Positions 43,180 through 51,887 of a DNA stretch of 64,000 nt are shown here, in pieces. Position 1 is the stretch's first letter. Each line of letters begins with the position of its first letter. A program made the position numbers and the translations under genes. The notes beneath the pieces are model-generated. The model saw only the letters and a list, made by a program, of their open reading frames with translations, made no database searches and was not told the origin of the DNA. Location of the stretch: the NCBI RefSeq assembly GCF_000243115.2, contig NZ_CP007035.1, positions 2,480,001-2,544,000 of the forward strand, read 5' to 3'. This stretch comes from Niabella soli DSM 19437. GTDB taxonomy: Bacteria; Bacteroidota; Bacteroidia; Chitinophagales; Chitinophagaceae.

Positions 43180-45555
43180 CTAATTCCTCACCGGCTTCCC
43201 GGTCTTGATCACGCTTTGCAACCGCTCCAGGGTTTTGCGTTCGCCGCATAATGATAAAAAATTCTGCCGTTCCAGGTCCAATAGATATTGTTCCGATACC
43301 AATGTAGCTTCACTCAAATCGCCGCCGCACATAACATAAGCTAATTTCCTTGCCACCAGCGCATCATGATCCGTTGCATAATTCCCTTTTTGCATACCAT
43401 TAATACCTGCTAACAATGCACCCAGCGCACTGCGCCCAAGCACTTTAATATCCGTTCTGGGAACCGGCGCCACGTAACCATTATCATACAGGTCAATAAT
43501 ACTGCGCTTTGCTTCGGCTACCCGGTAATCGGGGTTCATCACTACTTCATCCACTCCTTTGCGGTAATACCCCAAGTCAAAAGCCTCAAATGCCGAAGTA
43601 GCTACTTTAGCCGTTGCCACCGTCAGGAAGCGGTTTTGTAACGGTATATTTTCAGGCTCGCCATGCTGCACATCATCCGCCGCCCGCAATGCAAATTCTT
43701 TGGTGCCGCCACCGCCGGGTATCAGGCCTACGCCCAATTCTACCAATCCCGTGTAGGTTTCAGCAGCCGCAAACACTTTGTCGGCGTGCATACTCAGCTC
43801 GCAGCCCCCGCCCAATGCCAGTCCATGCGGCGCTACCACAACCGGCACAGAAGCGTACCGGGCACGCATAGTGGTATTCTGGAACAGACGCACGGCCATA
43901 TCCAGTTCATCGTATTCCTGTTCTATAGCCAGCATAAAGATCATACCTACATTAGCCCCGGCCGAAAAATTAGCCCCTTCATTAGCGATCACCAGCCCTT
44001 TAAATCCTTTTTCCGCCTTCTCAATAGCCGTTTGTATGCCGCCCAATACGTCGCCGCCAATAGTGCCCATTTTGGTATTCCATTGCAGGCCCAGCACTTC
44101 ATCACCGATATCATATAGTTTGCAGCTATTATTCTTCCATACGATTTTGTCGGAATAATTACTTAAAATAATAAAAGCATCGCTTCCCGGTAGCAGTTTA
44201 TAGGTTTTGCTTGCCGGATCATACGCCTTCCGTTTCCCGTTCTCAGTAATATAAAACGTTTTGTTTCCTGCAGCCAGCATTGCATCTACCCAGGGCGCAA
44301 CGGAGTATCCGGCCGCTTTCATCGCCTCCACTGTTTTGGCTACGCCCACTGCATCCCAGCTTTCAAAAGCGCCGATCTCCCAGCCAAAGCCGGCTTTCAT
44401 CGCATCATCAATGCGGTACAATTCATCGCTGATCTCCGGAATACGATGACTTACATAAGAAAATAATCCATAATGAAATTTCCGGTAAAACTCCCCTGCT
44501 TTATCGCCACCGGCCAATAAGGCTTTTAATTTCGAAGGCAGGTCTTCAATCAATTTGGCGGGCTCCAGGCTTGCGAATTTTGCCTTAACTCTTGGGCCAT
44601 ATTCAAAGGTCTTTAAATTGAGCGTTAAGATCTCTGAAGCGCCTTTATCCGTTTTTACTTTTTTGAAAAAGCCCTGACCGGTTTTGTCGCCCAACCATTT
44701 ATTCTCCACCATTTTTTCCAGCCATGCCGGAATAGCAAACAACTCTTTGGCTTCATCCTGCGGGCAATTATCATATACACCCTTAGCTACCTTCACCAAT
44801 GTGTCGATCCCCACCACATCGGCCGTGCGAAATGTCGCGGATTTCGGTCGTCCTATAACCGGACCCGTCAGCGCTTCAATTTCATCAATGGTTAAACCTA
44901 GTTTATCCATTAATGAAAAAATGGACATAATACTGAAGACGCCCACCCTGTTAGCAATAAAGGCTGGCGTATCCTTGCACAATACGGTTGTTTTGCCAAG
45001 AATGCGCCCGCCGAACTGCAGCAGGAAATCTATCACCGATCCATCGGTATCTGGCGTGGGAATAATCTCCAGCAGGCGCAGGTAGCGGGGCGGATTAAAA
45101 AAATGCGTACCGCAAAAATGCTTTTTAAAATCGTCAGACCTTCCTTCGGTCATCAGGTGAATAGGGATACCGGAAGTGTTCGACGTGATCAATGTTCCGG
45201 GGCGGCGATATTGCTCCACCTTTTCAAATAGCTGTTGCTTGATATCGAGCCGCTCTACCACCACTTCTATGACCCAGTCGCAACCGGCAATATCTTTCAG
45301 GTTGTCATCAAAATTACCTGTGGTGATCTTCTGCACTACCGCTTTTGTAAATACCGGCGAAGGGTTGCTTTTGATAGCGGCGGCGAGCGCGTCTTTCACG
45401 GTCTTGTTTTTATCAATCGTTTTTCCGCCTGCCTCCTGTGGTGTTGCAATATCCAGCAACAATACCGGGATTCCGGCTCCCGCAAAATGACAGGCAATAC
45501 GGCTGCCCATAACCCCGCTTCCCAAAACAGCAACCCTCTTTATCGTTCTTTTCAT
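43180..45555 (-). CDS. fadN: 3-hydroxyacyl-CoA dehydrogenase/enoyl-CoA hydratase FadN
   Basis: 791 residues from the ATG at 45553-45555 (a TTG three codons earlier is possible). The N-terminal half is a 3-hydroxyacyl-CoA dehydrogenase: NAD loop VAVLGSGVMGSRIACHFAGA, SNTSGIPIHLM, HFFNPPRYLRLLEIIP, and GRPKSATFRTADVVGIDT. The C-terminal half is a crotonase domain with NEGANFSAGANVGM, APHGLALGGGCELSMHAD and GVGLIPGGGGTKE. This order, the length and the KPVRN end match FadN of B. subtilis (789 residues), used in fatty-acid beta-oxidation. The thiolase partner, usually adjacent, is not in the window on the downstream side, where the hairpin cassettes begin. Confidence 0.94.
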   Translation of the reverse strand: MKRTIKRVAVLGSGVMGSRIACHFAGAGIPVLLLDIATPQEAGGKTIDKNKTVKDALAAAIKSNPSPVFTKAVVQKITTGNFDDNLKDIAGCDWVIEVVVERLDIKQQLFEKVEQYRRPGTLITSNTSGIPIHLMTEGRSDDFKKHFCGTHFFNPPRYLRLLEIIPTPDTDGSVIDFLLQFGGRILGKTTVLCKDTPAFIANRVGVFSIMSIFSLMDKLGLTIDEIEALTGPVIGRPKSATFRTADVVGIDTLVKVAKGVYDNCPQDEAKELFAIPAWLEKMVENKWLGDKTGQGFFKKVKTDKGASEILTLNLKTFEYGPRVKAKFASLEPAKLIEDLPSKLKALLAGGDKAGEFYRKFHYGLFSYVSHRIPEISDELYRIDDAMKAGFGWEIGAFESWDAVGVAKTVEAMKAAGYSVAPWVDAMLAAGNKTFYITENGKRKAYDPASKTYKLLPGSDAFIILSNYSDKIVWKNNSCKLYDIGDEVLGLQWNTKMGTIGGDVLGGIQTAIEKAEKGFKGLVIANEGANFSAGANVGMIFMLAIEQEYDELDMAVRLFQNTTMRARYASVPVVVAPHGLALGGGCELSMHADKVFAAAETYTGLVELGVGLIPGGGGTKEFALRAADDVQHGEPENIPLQNRFLTVATAKVATSAFEAFDLGYYRKGVDEVVMNPDYRVAEAKRSIIDLYDNGYVAPVPRTDIKVLGRSALGALLAGINGMQKGNYATDHDALVARKLAYVMCGGDLSEATLVSEQYLLDLERQNFLSLCGERKTLERLQSVIKTGKPVRN

Positions 45556-45666
45556 GCAATACAATTTTGAAAATAGTTAGTTAAACAACTATCTACTGTG
45601 AAGTTAAGCATAAAAAGACCATTCCCCGTTCGCGGTGAAAAAATGCGGCTTCGCCGATTTTATTTC

Positions 45667-45695
45667 TTGCGCACAATCAATAAATAATACATTTG
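45667..45695 (+). promoter_or_regulatory. promoter of the ABC exporter operon
   Basis: TTG (45667-45669) and TACATTTG (45688-45695) with an 18-base spacer. The expected start near 45701 supports the ATG at 45720, not the earlier in-frame codon at 45693, as the start of the ATPase. Confidence 0.6.
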
Positions 45696-45719
45696 AATTC
45701 AGTAAACCCTGGATACTTT

Positions 45720-46634
45720 ATGAGTATATTAACTACCAGTGAACTTTCTAAAAGATACAAAACCGTTCAGGCACTCAACCTGGTGAATATTACCATTCCC
45801 AAAGGCTGCGTGTATGGCATTCTGGGGCCTAACGGGAGCGGTAAAACCACCTTGTTGGGTATTGTGATGGATGTGCTGAAAGCTACCTCCGGAGCCTATC
45901 TGTGGAACGGACAGCCCGGCAGCGATGCTCAGCGTAAGCGAATAGGAACCCTGCTGGAAACGCCTAACTTCTACCCTTATCTCAGTGCGGAACGCAACCT
46001 GGAAATTGCTGCCGCTATCAAGGGGTATAATAAAAGTGATATTCCGCGCGTTTTAAAGATCGTTAATCTTTTTGAACGCAAAGATTCTGCGTTCAGTACC
46101 TATTCATTGGGAATGAAACAACGCCTCGCAATTGCCGCTGCGCTGCTGGGCGATCCGGAAGTATTGGTATTTGATGAGCCAACAAACGGGCTGGATCCTG
46201 CGGGAATTGCCGAAATACGCCAACTGATCCTGGCGTTACATACTTCAGGTAAGACCATCATCATGGCCAGCCATATCCTGGATGAGGTAGAAAAAGTATG
46301 TACTCATGTCACTATTATTCAAAAAGGAACCATTAAGGCCAGCGGTACGGTTGCAGAAGTGCTGCATGCAGGAGAACAACAAAACGAAACACTTATTGAG
46401 ATTGCAGCCGGCGACCTGGCACAATTACAAACAGTGGCACCGGGGTTGCCCGGACTAAAAACGGCAGTCTTAAAACAGGATTTCTTATTATTACACTGCA
46501 CTGCAACCATAACGCCGGAGGCGATCAATAAATTCTTTTTCGAAAAAGGAATTATTCTCAGCTATCTGTCTATAAAAAAGAAAAACCTTGAAGCCCGCTT
46601 TTTGGAGATCACCGGTACTACAAGCGATCGCTAA
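45720..46634 (+). CDS. ABC-type exporter ATP-binding protein
   Basis: 304 residues from the ATG at 45720. Walker A GPNGSGKTT, signature YSLGMKQRLAIAAAL (an LSGGQ variant, usual for BcrA/CcmA-type ATPases), Walker B VLVFDEPTNGLDP and the H-loop ASHILDEVEKV are present; a C-terminal domain of about 80 residues follows. It pairs with the ABC-2-type permease 16 bases downstream. Relatives export antibiotics, lipids or peptides; the cargo is unknown. Confidence 0.92.
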   Translation: MSILTTSELSKRYKTVQALNLVNITIPKGCVYGILGPNGSGKTTLLGIVMDVLKATSGAYLWNGQPGSDAQRKRIGTLLETPNFYPYLSAERNLEIAAAIKGYNKSDIPRVLKIVNLFERKDSAFSTYSLGMKQRLAIAAALLGDPEVLVFDEPTNGLDPAGIAEIRQLILALHTSGKTIIMASHILDEVEKVCTHVTIIQKGTIKASGTVAEVLHAGEQQNETLIEIAAGDLAQLQTVAPGLPGLKTAVLKQDFLLLHCTATITPEAINKFFFEKGIILSYLSIKKKNLEARFLEITGTTSDR

Positions 46635-46650
46635 CAATAATACAATAACT

Positions 46651-47460
46651 ATGGTACAGCTTTTTAAAATAGAGTGGTTGAAGATAAAAACCTATCGCAC
46701 GTTCTGGGTGCTGTTCTGTTCCTTTTTTATTTTTCTTCCGTCGATGTTTCTTTTAGCCGGCGACCGGTTTATGCACCAGTTCCAGGGAAAAACCATGGAA
46801 GCAGAGGCCATTAAGCGTTTTATGAACTCGCCTTTTGTTTTTCCTAATGTATGGAGGGGCGCCGCCTGGTTTGGGGGATTGTTCTTTATTATCATCGGTA
46901 TGTTGTTCATTATGTTGATCACTAATGAGGTGCAGTACCGGACCCACCGGCAGAATATTATCGATGGCTGGAGCCGGATGAATTTTATTGCGGCCAAAGC
47001 CTCGCTGTTGCTTTTTTTTGTATTAACCACTACGGTAATGGTGTTCCTTACCGGGCTGGTTTGTGGCTTTTTGTATACGCCCGACCTGGGTTCCGTAAGC
47101 GTCTTTGAGAACTTCTATTATGTGGGATATTATGCGCTGATGGCAACCATGTATCTGACCGTAGCCTTTCTTATAGCCATCCTCATCCGGAGAACGGGCC
47201 TCGCCGTTATCGTCTATTTCGCTTATGTTTTCATTATCGACAATCTCCTTTGGCTGGCGCTTACCTTTCGCAAAGGGCAGGCCGGCTACTTCCTGCCTTT
47301 GGAAAGCTCCGACTCATTAATACCCAACCCGTTTAAACCGGCATTATTAGAAACGCGCACCGTTTCTGATTTAAGTTTGATCTTCACAGCCCTGTGCTAC
47401 GGAGCAGCAATGGTTTACCTTATTATCCGGTATTATAAAAATGCCGATCTGAAGAGTTAA
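46651..47460 (+). CDS. ABC-2-type permease
   Basis: 269 residues from the ATG at 46651 (the frame is open upstream into the ATPase gene, but VQLFKIEWLKIKTYRTFWVL is the usual start of this family). Six membrane segments are visible, at about residues 17-37, 72-95, 110-135, 158-180, 186-210 and 240-258. It makes the membrane half of the exporter with the preceding ATPase. It is followed by a strong bidirectional terminator. Confidence 0.9.
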   Translation: MVQLFKIEWLKIKTYRTFWVLFCSFFIFLPSMFLLAGDRFMHQFQGKTMEAEAIKRFMNSPFVFPNVWRGAAWFGGLFFIIIGMLFIMLITNEVQYRTHRQNIIDGWSRMNFIAAKASLLLFFVLTTTVMVFLTGLVCGFLYTPDLGSVSVFENFYYVGYYALMATMYLTVAFLIAILIRRTGLAVIVYFAYVFIIDNLLWLALTFRKGQAGYFLPLESSDSLIPNPFKPALLETRTVSDLSLIFTALCYGAAMVYLIIRYYKNADLKS

Positions 47461-47515
47461 CCTAGCGCCGACCCCACAGGTTTTATTGCCACCTTAAATA
47501 CCTCTATGAAATAAA

Positions 47516-47544
47516 AGGCCGGCCCCATTAAATGGGGCCGGCCT
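47516..47544. terminator. bidirectional terminator between convergent genes
   Basis: AGGCCGGCCCCATT (47516-47529) and AATGGGGCCGGCCT (47531-47544) form a perfect 14-bp stem. On the minus strand it is followed by TTTTAT, on the plus strand by a less ideal GAATGAACGATTTT. It can end both the ABC operon and the histone-like gene. Confidence 0.8.
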
Positions 47545-47563
47545 GAATGAACGATTTTAAATT

Positions 47564-48367
47564 TTATTTTTTTCGCGATCCGCCGCGTGGCTTTTTGGGT
47601 GTAGGTATATTCATGTGCTGCCCTGCGGCAGGGTCGGTGTGCCCGTGAAAAGGATCATGTGGCTGTTCTTTAAATGCATCCGGGACCGGATCATTCTTTT
47701 CCTCAGGGAACGTAATAGTGCCTTCTATAACGGTAATTTCATCGAGCCCTTCCACCACTATATTTTCGTCGGCATTCATGAAATCCGCCACTACGTCCTC
47801 ATCAATAATGGCTACTTCCGACAATTCCGACGGCTCCATTACCGGCGCTGCAATAATGGGTTCGTCTAAGGGCGGAATGACTTTTTTAGGTGTTGCCTTT
47901 TGTGGCGCTTTCTTCTTCTTAACCGGGGTGAGTTTTTTAGGGGCAGGTTGCTGCACTACTGGCTTCCTGGTCACTGCCTCTTTGGGGGCTGTTTTGCGAG
48001 CAACGGCTTTCTTTTTGGGTGCTGCCTTTTTTGATGGCGTTGCTTTTGCAGGGGCTGGCTTTTTTGCAGCCGTCTTCTTCGCGGGTGCAGCTTTTGCGGT
48101 TCCCTTTTTAGGCACCGCCATTTTTACTACGGGTTTTACCGCAGCTTTCCCGTTGTTTGCTTTATGTGTTTTGGATTTCCCGACCTTTTTTAATTTATCC
48201 TTTTTCTTTTCATCCTGCTTTTTCTTGCTGGCTTTAAGAATCAACTTTTGCGCTTTTTTCAGCTCACTTTTTTTTGAGCCCGATTTTTTTGATTTGGCTT
48301 TTTTGCCTGTTCCTTTTTTATCAGGCAGCTTTTCTTTTTTTGAAGCCGATTTTTTTTGCTTAGCCAT
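47564..48367 (-). CDS. histone H1-like Lys/Ala/Pro-rich protein
   Basis: 267 residues. The first 170 are very rich in Lys, Ala and Pro, with AAKKPAPAKATPSKK-type repeats like the tail of eukaryotic H1 and bacterial H1-like proteins (Hc1, BpH1, AlgP). Residues about 170-240 are acidic (DEDVVADFMNADENIVVEGL), and the end is basic again (KKPRGGSRKK). Nucleoid binding by the basic part is likely from composition; the acidic block has no assigned role. Low-complexity sequence makes homology hard to judge. Monocistronic, with its own terminator. Confidence 0.75.
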   Translation of the reverse strand: MAKQKKSASKKEKLPDKKGTGKKAKSKKSGSKKSELKKAQKLILKASKKKQDEKKKDKLKKVGKSKTHKANNGKAAVKPVVKMAVPKKGTAKAAPAKKTAAKKPAPAKATPSKKAAPKKKAVARKTAPKEAVTRKPVVQQPAPKKLTPVKKKKAPQKATPKKVIPPLDEPIIAAPVMEPSELSEVAIIDEDVVADFMNADENIVVEGLDEITVIEGTITFPEEKNDPVPDAFKEQPHDPFHGHTDPAAGQHMNIPTPKKPRGGSRKK

Positions 48368-48481
48368 TATTGCAGATTTTAAAATGAATACTAAATTTCT
48401 TTATATTGATCGTCACTGATCCAATCCATTTCGTATCAAATCCGATAAACTACAGCCGAAACAACGATACCTTAAAACTAA

Positions 48482-48512
48482 AAAAAGATCTCCATTAAAT
48501 GAAGATCTTTTT
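48482..48512 (-). terminator. terminator of the exb/tonB cluster
   Basis: AAAAAGATCT (48482-48491) and AGATCTTTTT (48503-48512) form a perfect 10-bp stem, with a T run on the minus strand, 28 bases beyond the tonB stop. Confidence 0.75.
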
Positions 48513-48539
48513 CAATTTTTGTATTTTTTTGGAAATTAA

Positions 48540-49364
48540 TTATTCCTGAACCTGGAAGGTAATTGGTTGTTTCCGGTATGCCTTCACCTGCCGTCCGTTT
48601 TGAACAGCCGGCACCCATTTCCCAGATTTTTTAATGGCGCGCATTGCTTCTTCGCCCATTCCAAAACCAGGATCTTTAATCACCTTTACATCACTTACAT
48701 TACCCTGAACATCCACCACAAACTGTACAATTACCTGATAACTACCTGCAGAGGCGCCGTTTTCTACGGGCACATCACCGCGCAGGTTTGTACTCAGGAA
48801 CCTGGACCAGTCACCATTATAGCGTGCTTCCTGCTCCACTTTAGTAAAGATCTCGGGTTCTTTTTCAACCGGTTTGGCTTCCACGATGCCTTTACCACCG
48901 TCTACACCTGCCGGGGGAACCACTACACCCAGATCTTTTACACCGGCCTGGTTAATAGTACCAATTTTGGTATCTTTTAACTCTTCCTGAACGGGAGGGG
49001 GTTGTTTTACTTCCTCATCTTTTACGATCTTAGGAGGTGTAAATGCCTTTGTTTCAATTTTTGGAGGCTCCACTTTTGGCGGTGGTGGGGGCGGCGGCGG
49101 AGGGGGTTCTTTCTTCTCCTCCGGCTGTTCTATTTTCTGGATGGTTACTTCTTCCATTTTGACCTTCTGCGGCTTATTGGCCTCCATCTTGCTCTGCAAA
49201 ACCACCAAACCGGCAATTACCAGGGCGGCAACTACGGTTATGACCAGCGCTTTCACGATACGCTTATTGTAGGTACGCCGGAGCTCGTAGGCTCCATAAT
49301 CCTTATTGCGCCCCTCAAAAACAATATCCAGAAGATCTGATGATAAAATTTTATTGGCTTCCAT
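48540..49364 (-). CDS. tonB: TonB-family energy transducer
   Basis: 274 residues. A cytoplasmic N-terminus typical of Bacteroidota (LLDIVFEGRNKDYGAYELRR) precedes the membrane anchor (ALVITVVAALVIAGLVVL, about 36-53), a Pro-rich spacer with about ten consecutive prolines, and a C-terminal TonB domain (YQVIVQFVVDVQGNVSDVKV and YRKQPITFQV). It should pass proton-motive energy from ExbB/ExbD to outer-membrane receptors such as those at 24311 and 35147. Last gene of the cluster. Confidence 0.93.
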   Translation of the reverse strand: MEANKILSSDLLDIVFEGRNKDYGAYELRRTYNKRIVKALVITVVAALVIAGLVVLQSKMEANKPQKVKMEEVTIQKIEQPEEKKEPPPPPPPPPPKVEPPKIETKAFTPPKIVKDEEVKQPPPVQEELKDTKIGTINQAGVKDLGVVVPPAGVDGGKGIVEAKPVEKEPEIFTKVEQEARYNGDWSRFLSTNLRGDVPVENGASAGSYQVIVQFVVDVQGNVSDVKVIKDPGFGMGEEAMRAIKKSGKWVPAVQNGRQVKAYRKQPITFQVQE

Positions 49365-49417
49365 TATTAAATTACTTTTTTATAAGATGCATAAATCTAA
49401 AAATTCCACAAGAATTT

Positions 49418-50056
49418 TTATTTGGCTGGGGTTGCGGGTGCTGCGGCGGCAGGTGATCCACCGATCGTTAAACGAATGGCATCCAGTTCACCAGGAAATG
49501 GTTTTACCAATGCATAACGGGCAACTTTATTAATGGTCATTTCATCCAGCATATCCACCACATTTTTATACGTGGCATCATCGGTCGGCTTAATAATTAC
49601 GAAAAAGTCCTTCTGTTTACAATCATCAATGGATTTCCCTTTTGCCCTGGCTTCCTGTTCGCAGGCAGGGTCCTGTACATAATGAGAAACTACTTCTTTC
49701 TTTTTATTAATTATTTCATTGCGAATGCCTTTATAGGTGTCCGACTTGAAATTAGCGCCCGTAGGATCCATTTCCCCCTCGTAATAGAAAACCTTGTTAT
49801 CTTTTGCAAGCAACACCGTCAATGAGCCCGATTGTTTGATCTTGGTTTCCTGGTCCTTCTTATCCGAATCTTTAGGCATATTTAAATCCATGGTTGTAGG
49901 ATTGCTCATCGTTGCCGTAAAAATAAAGAAAGTGATCAGCAGGAAGCCCAGGTCCACCATTGGGGTCATATCCACCCGGGTGCTTTGCTTTTTGGCTTTC
50001 TTGACCCCGGGGCCTTTCTTATGTCCGTCATCGCCGCCAGTATCTAAACTTGCCAT
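49418..50056 (-). CDS. exbD: ExbD/TolR-family protein, second copy
   Basis: 212 residues, longer than E. coli ExbD (141). The membrane segment VDLGFLLITFFIFTATM has the key Asp (VDMTPMVDLGF) of the proton channel. The periplasmic part carries an insertion with a Cys pair (CEQEARAKGKSIDDC) before the FFVIIKPTDDATYKNVVDML core, and ends in an Ala/Pro tail. It lies 33 bases from the other exbD and 53 from tonB. Two different ExbD proteins in one cluster are common in Bacteroidota; their division of work is unknown. Confidence 0.92.
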   Translation of the reverse strand: MASLDTGGDDGHKKGPGVKKAKKQSTRVDMTPMVDLGFLLITFFIFTATMSNPTTMDLNMPKDSDKKDQETKIKQSGSLTVLLAKDNKVFYYEGEMDPTGANFKSDTYKGIRNEIINKKKEVVSHYVQDPACEQEARAKGKSIDDCKQKDFFVIIKPTDDATYKNVVDMLDEMTINKVARYALVKPFPGELDAIRLTIGGSPAAAAPATPAK

Positions 50057-50089
50057 ATTCTTATTTTTTACAAATTAGGTGATTAAAAA

Positions 50090-50743
50090 TTATTTCTGCT
50101 TCAAACGATCCAGATACAACTCGGACCCTGTAGGGGCCTCTGTAGGCATGGTTACCAGGTTGTATTTCTGCTCGTCGTTACGCTTCATAGCTTCTATAAG
50201 CGCGTTGAAGGCCGGGTATTTGGAGGAGTTATCTCCTTTTACCAGGTATTTCAACGTTTCGCCTGCAAAAACGTATTTAGCGGCACCGATCCAGTTCACC
50301 AGCTCATTTGTAGCAGAGTCCATTACCGGAATGCCATCCTGTTTCACCTTCGCCTGGTCTGCCGGAGACAATGCCAGGAAGCTCTTCAGCTTATTAAAAG
50401 GCATCCCCATCATCATTCCATCAGAATAGTGGGTAAGGTCTCCGTCCGAAATAGTCACCCCTGCACGTTTGGCGGCTTCTTTAATTATGTCCTTTCCTTT
50501 TTGAACATCGGATTTCGACATAATGCTGAAATACACCTTGTTGTCTTTATCAATGCTCATCATCACCGCATTGTTATCAGGCATAGTCTGTGAAGCAACG
50601 GAATTAGGAGTCTCAATGGGAACTGGCTCAACCGGTTTGAATTTTGTGGCCATGATAAAGAAGGACAGGATCAGGAACGCTACGTCCACAAAGGGCGTCA
50701 TATCCGTATCCGTCGACTTCTTTTGTATTTTTGCTTTTGCCAT
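50090..50743 (-). CDS. exbD: ExbD/TolR-family protein, first copy
   Basis: 217 residues. TDMTPFVDVAFLILSFFIMA includes the conserved Asp in the membrane segment. The periplasmic part is extended, with an inserted region (about 65-130) between the first strand DNKVYFSI and the C-terminal core IGAAKYVFAGETLKYLVKGD. It lies between exbB and the second exbD and should form part of the ExbB-ExbD motor. Its sequence has diverged clearly from the second copy. Confidence 0.92.
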   Translation of the reverse strand: MAKAKIQKKSTDTDMTPFVDVAFLILSFFIMATKFKPVEPVPIETPNSVASQTMPDNNAVMMSIDKDNKVYFSIMSKSDVQKGKDIIKEAAKRAGVTISDGDLTHYSDGMMMGMPFNKLKSFLALSPADQAKVKQDGIPVMDSATNELVNWIGAAKYVFAGETLKYLVKGDNSSKYPAFNALIEAMKRNDEQKYNLVTMPTEAPTGSELYLDRLKQK

Positions 50744-50812
50744 TATTGACTATATTTTGATATAAGACTAAAAATCTGTTTTATTCCATAAAAAATCCTG
50801 TGCACTTTATAC

Positions 50813-51667
50813 TTATTTGTATAAAGAAGCAAAAGATTGTGTCAGGGTGAAACCAGATTCGTCAATACCATAAGTAATGCTGTCAATACGGGTAGTAAGC
50901 ATGTTGTAGAAAATCAGGGCTAAAGCTGAAGTACCGATACCCAATGCAGTGTTATACAGGGCTTCAGAGATACCTACCGCCAGTTCTGAAGAGTTACCGC
51001 CGCCGCTTTCACCCAGGTTGGCAAATGAACGGATCATACCCATTACCGTTCCTAATAACGCTACCAGGGTACCGGTAGAAACGATTGTAGATAAGAACAC
51101 TAAGTTCTTCTGTAACATCGGCAGTTCCAGCGCAGTTGCTTCTTCTACCTCTTTTTGAATAGCTGCAATTTTTTGCTCTGTGTCCAAACCTGGTTCATTG
51201 ATCATTTCTTTGTAACGGCGCAGACCTGCTTTCATTACATTCCCTACAGAACCTTTTTGTTTGTCGCACTCAGCAATAGCTGCTTCTACATTTTTGTTGG
51301 CAAGATGATATTGTACTTTACGTACGAAATTGTTGATGTTACCTGTGCCTAATGCTTTGGCAATAGTCAGGAACCTTTCAATTGCAAATACGATAACCAT
51401 TAACAACATACCAATAAGTAAGGGTACGATGATCCCTCCTTCATAAATACGGTGGAACGCTCCTTTGGGGCCTTTATGGTTCGGCCAAAAGCCACCGGCG
51501 GGGTCTGGCTGTGCAAATCCACTATCAGCGCCAATTACATAACGCCAAATACAATAGCCAGCAATAATACACAGAATGGGCGCCACCCACGAAATCAGAT
51601 TGCTGCTTTTTTTAGGTTGAACAGAAGTAGTAGCCGTTACGGGCTTCGCTTGATTTGTCTCAGCCAT
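50813..51667 (-). CDS. exbB: ExbB/TolQ-family proton-channel protein
   Basis: 284 residues with four hydrophobic segments: about 25-45, 82-102, 185-210 (FLSTIVSTGTLVALLGTVMG) and 235-260 (ALYNTALGIGTSALALIFYN), the last two carrying the ExbB/TolQ/MotA motifs. The N-terminal extension and the periplasmic loop after the first segment are longer than in E. coli. First gene of the cluster; 220 AT-rich bases upstream probably carry the promoter. Confidence 0.93.
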   Translation of the reverse strand: MAETNQAKPVTATTSVQPKKSSNLISWVAPILCIIAGYCIWRYVIGADSGFAQPDPAGGFWPNHKGPKGAFHRIYEGGIIVPLLIGMLLMVIVFAIERFLTIAKALGTGNINNFVRKVQYHLANKNVEAAIAECDKQKGSVGNVMKAGLRRYKEMINEPGLDTEQKIAAIQKEVEEATALELPMLQKNLVFLSTIVSTGTLVALLGTVMGMIRSFANLGESGGGNSSELAVGISEALYNTALGIGTSALALIFYNMLTTRIDSITYGIDESGFTLTQSFASLYK

Positions 51668-51887
51668 GATCTTAGTTTTTTAGTTTTTTAAATATTGAAC
51701 AAGTTTACTTTGAGTGTACAATTCTAACAAAAAAAACGAAACGACAAAGTTTTTCGTCATTATTTTTTTTTGACCGTTTGAAGATAATTGATTTTTTATA
51801 AATCATCAAAACATCTCTCCAAACACTTGCATAAATCTATCCGGAAGCCTTTATCGTTTTACAATTTTCAACAAAATAGCCTATCTG

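Noticed and set aside
47718-48419. 233-codon plus-strand open frame rich in Phe and Ala
   Set aside because: Complement of the Lys/Ala-rich codons of the H1-like gene.
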